Assembly (NCBI GenBank): GCA_030430565.1 | Contig: JAUIKS010000045.1 | Span: 27,574 to 91,573, forward strand | Source of the DNA: Polyangia bacterium | GTDB taxonomy: Bacteria; Myxococcota_A; Polyangia; Nannocystales; Nannocystaceae | Length of the DNA stretch: 64,000 bases | Direction: 5' to 3' | Shown: in pieces, positions 62,604-64,000 of the stretch | How positions within the stretch are numbered: the stretch's first letter is position 1 | Layout of the letters: every line of letters begins with the position of its first letter | Notes under the pieces: model-generated | Databases searched by the model: none | Seen by the model: only the letters and a program-made list of their open reading frames with translations | What the model was told of the DNA's origin: nothing | Position numbers and translations under genes: made by a program

Positions 62604-63465
62604 GTCGTTTCGAATGATGGGCGCGCTCGATCGCGTCGCCCATGCGCGCGACGGCCTCGGCCAGCGCGTGGTCGGCGATGTGCGGGTAGCGGGCGGTCGT
62701 CCGCGGGCTCTTGTGTCCCAGGACCTTGCCGACGATCCCCAGGGGCACGCCCGACATCAGCGCGTCACTCGCGGCCGAGTGGCGGAGGTCGTGCAGTCGA
62801 ACGCCGGGGAGGCCGGCGCGCTCGCGGATGCGCCTCCAGGCTCGCTCGAGCGAGTTGGCGTGCAGCGGCTGACCGCCCCCGCCGTAGAGCACCCACGGGC
62901 AGCGCGGTCGCCTGCGCGCCTCGAGCTCGCGCAGCAGCCGGATAGGATAGCCTGGTTGCTGATCGGCACGGCCTTGCGCCCCGTCTTTGAATCAGGGAGT
63001 CGCAGGCAGCGGTGTCGGTAGTCGACCATGTCCCAGGTCAGCGCGAGCGCCTCGCCGCGGCGCATCCCGGTCAAGGCGAGCAGCCGCACGGCGGCCGCGT
63101 TGGCCCATCGGATCGAGCTGCCGTCGAGTCTTGGGCTTGAGGTATGGCTCGATGTGCTCGCGGTCGAAGCGCGCCGCGAATTCGCGCAAGCGCGGAGAGA
63201 CGCGCCGGGCGGGCGCCTCGGGCGTCGCGGCGGGGCCGTGCAGGATCTGGGCGGCTCGCCGTCGCGCGACCTCGAGGCTGAGCTCGTCGGCGGGGCCGAT
63301 GCGTTCGCGCGTGTCTCGGCCGCGCCGCTTGTGGCGCGCGTAGTAGACCTTCTTGCCGCTGGGGAGCACGCGCAGGACGAAGCCGCGCAGGCTCGAGCAG
63401 GACAGCTCGTACTCACGCTCTTTGGCGCGAGCGCGGCGCACGAGGCTCTCGGTGATCGTCGGCAT
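62593..63465 (-). pseudogene. Broken tyrosine recombinase, same family as the element's integrase
   Basis: The ATG at 63465 opens an arm-binding domain (TITESLVRRARAKEREYELSCSSLRGFVLRVLPSGKKVYYARH) close to the intact integrase. After about residue 110 (EHIEPYLKPKTRRQ) the reading frame changes near 63130 and again near 62950. Most of the core-binding domain is missing. The catalytic pieces LTGMRRGEALALTW, DSKTGRKAVPIS, HDLRHSAASDAL and RYPHIAD remain. There is no LuxR-type tail. It is a dead recombinase, left by an earlier element. Confidence 0.85.
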
Positions 63466-63498
63466 GGCGTGCTCAACCGGGCTCCGGATTGTACTATG

Positions 63499-63512
63499 TG
63501 TCCTTACGAACA
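63499..63512. promoter_or_regulatory. Dyad TGTCC-TTAC-GAACA before broken integrase
   Basis: TGTCC-TTAC-GAACA lies about 33 bp upstream of the integrase remnant start and has the same arms as the site before the intact integrase. Its conservation beside a dead gene suggests it was part of the integrase module. Confidence 0.5.
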
Positions 63513-63655
63513 TTACTGAAAGTGCTTGTTAGAAATCGCCCGCGCTGTCGCGCGCGGTATATGCACTTACCCTCCGCGGCGCGCATGGGGTACAGCAGTT
63601 GCGCAGGGCGCCGGGACGCTTGTCGATTCCGCGCGGCGTCCCGCGTGGAGCGGCG

Positions 63656-63913
63656 GTGAAGGCGGGCAACGAGGAGCGCAGCGAGGTCGCGGTCGGGCAG
63701 CTCGACACGGCGAAGACGTTGGCGGCGCGCGGGACCGAGGACACGATCGCGTCGCCCGGCACTTCGACGGGCGCGGAGCGCCGCGGCGCGTCTGTGTCGC
63801 TCGAGCGCGGAGAGGTGGTGGGCCGCTACGTGCTGCTCTCGAAGCTCGGCGAGGGCGGGATGGGGGTCGTGTTCGCGGCCTACTCGGCCGAAGCGGCCAA
63901 GCGAGCGAGATGA
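63656..63913 (+). pseudogene. N-terminal fragment of a Ser/Thr protein kinase
   Basis: 85 residues from a GTG. After a Ser/Thr/Ala-rich lead, the kinase start GEVVGRYVLLSKLGEGGMGVVFAAY appears with the Gly-rich ATP loop, typical of myxobacterial Ser/Thr kinases (continuing DPELDRRVALK in intact ones). Here the sequence changes to SAEAAKRAR and stops. The catalytic domain is absent in the 87 bases to the window end. The break is next to the integrase remnant. Confidence 0.65.
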
Positions 63914-64000
63914 CAGGGGCTCTCGGTCGCGCGGCTTCGGCGTGACCGGGTCGTGACTTGCGCGGAGACGGAGCGCGACGCGTTGTGCGATGATGCGGCG

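Overview
This is a very GC-rich window of about 64 kb that looks like chromosome from a myxobacterium, most likely Nannocystineae (the Nannocystis/Plesiocystis/Enhygromyxa side). The reasons are extreme GC at third codon positions, many predicted lipoproteins with Ser/Thr/Asp/Glu-rich or Asp-Gly linkers after the lipid-anchored Cys, DUF4215-type Cys repeats, an ADYC-domain protein, TPR proteins, a hybrid sensor kinase and the start of a Ser/Thr protein kinase. I saw no rRNA, tRNA or CRISPR array.

Layout. 0-17 kb is mostly core-like: two alpha/beta hydrolases, TPR proteins, a CpxR/CpxA-like two-component pair followed by an EF-hand protein, a GIDE-like membrane protein, a TonB-like protein, thyX, a haloalkane-dehalogenase-like hydrolase and a GT-C-like membrane protein. 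16.9-24.5 kb holds two paralogous short genes whose products end in Cys-(Ser-His-Gly)n-Ser-Trp, together with two radical SAM enzymes. I read this as a candidate ribosomally made, post-translationally modified peptide (RiPP) locus. 24.5-39 kb carries a tandem pair of DGDG-linker lipoproteins, a V4R-STAS protein, further lipoproteins, a kynureninase-like enzyme and gcvT-gcvH.

40.6-55.0 kb is, in my reading, an integrated mobile element of about 14.4 kb. It splits a hybrid histidine kinase gene exactly in the codons of its H-box. The two gene halves (39131-40624 and 55031-56539) join in frame to give a normal 1000-residue kinase. A 19-bp direct repeat with one mismatch marks both junctions. Just inside the left junction is a tyrosine recombinase fused to a LuxR-type DNA-binding domain. 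The cargo is a second RiPP-like cluster (RiPP-maturation-type radical SAM, sulfotransferase, an 82-residue peptide, and a B12-type radical SAM with a C-terminal PqqD-like domain) plus several surface lipoproteins. The right end supplies a terminator, short iterated repeats and a Shine-Dalgarno-like sequence in front of the orphaned kinase half.

56.5-64 kb is a region with remnants: a protein fragment, an ADYC-like lipoprotein, a two-activity peptidoglycan hydrolase, an OmpA C-terminal scrap, a Spy/CpxP-like protein with His-Gly-Lys repeats, a frameshifted and internally deleted second integrase of the same family, and a truncated Ser/Thr kinase start.

Two non-coding patterns recur. GTAAA-N5-GTTTG occurs once before the cpxR-like gene and twice before the EF-hand gene, which suggests an autoregulated Cpx-like circuit. 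A dyad of the form TGTCY-N4-RGACA, with variants, occurs at eleven intergenic places, mostly 33-80 bp before start codons, including both integrases, one Ser-His-Gly peptide gene and both DGDG lipoproteins.
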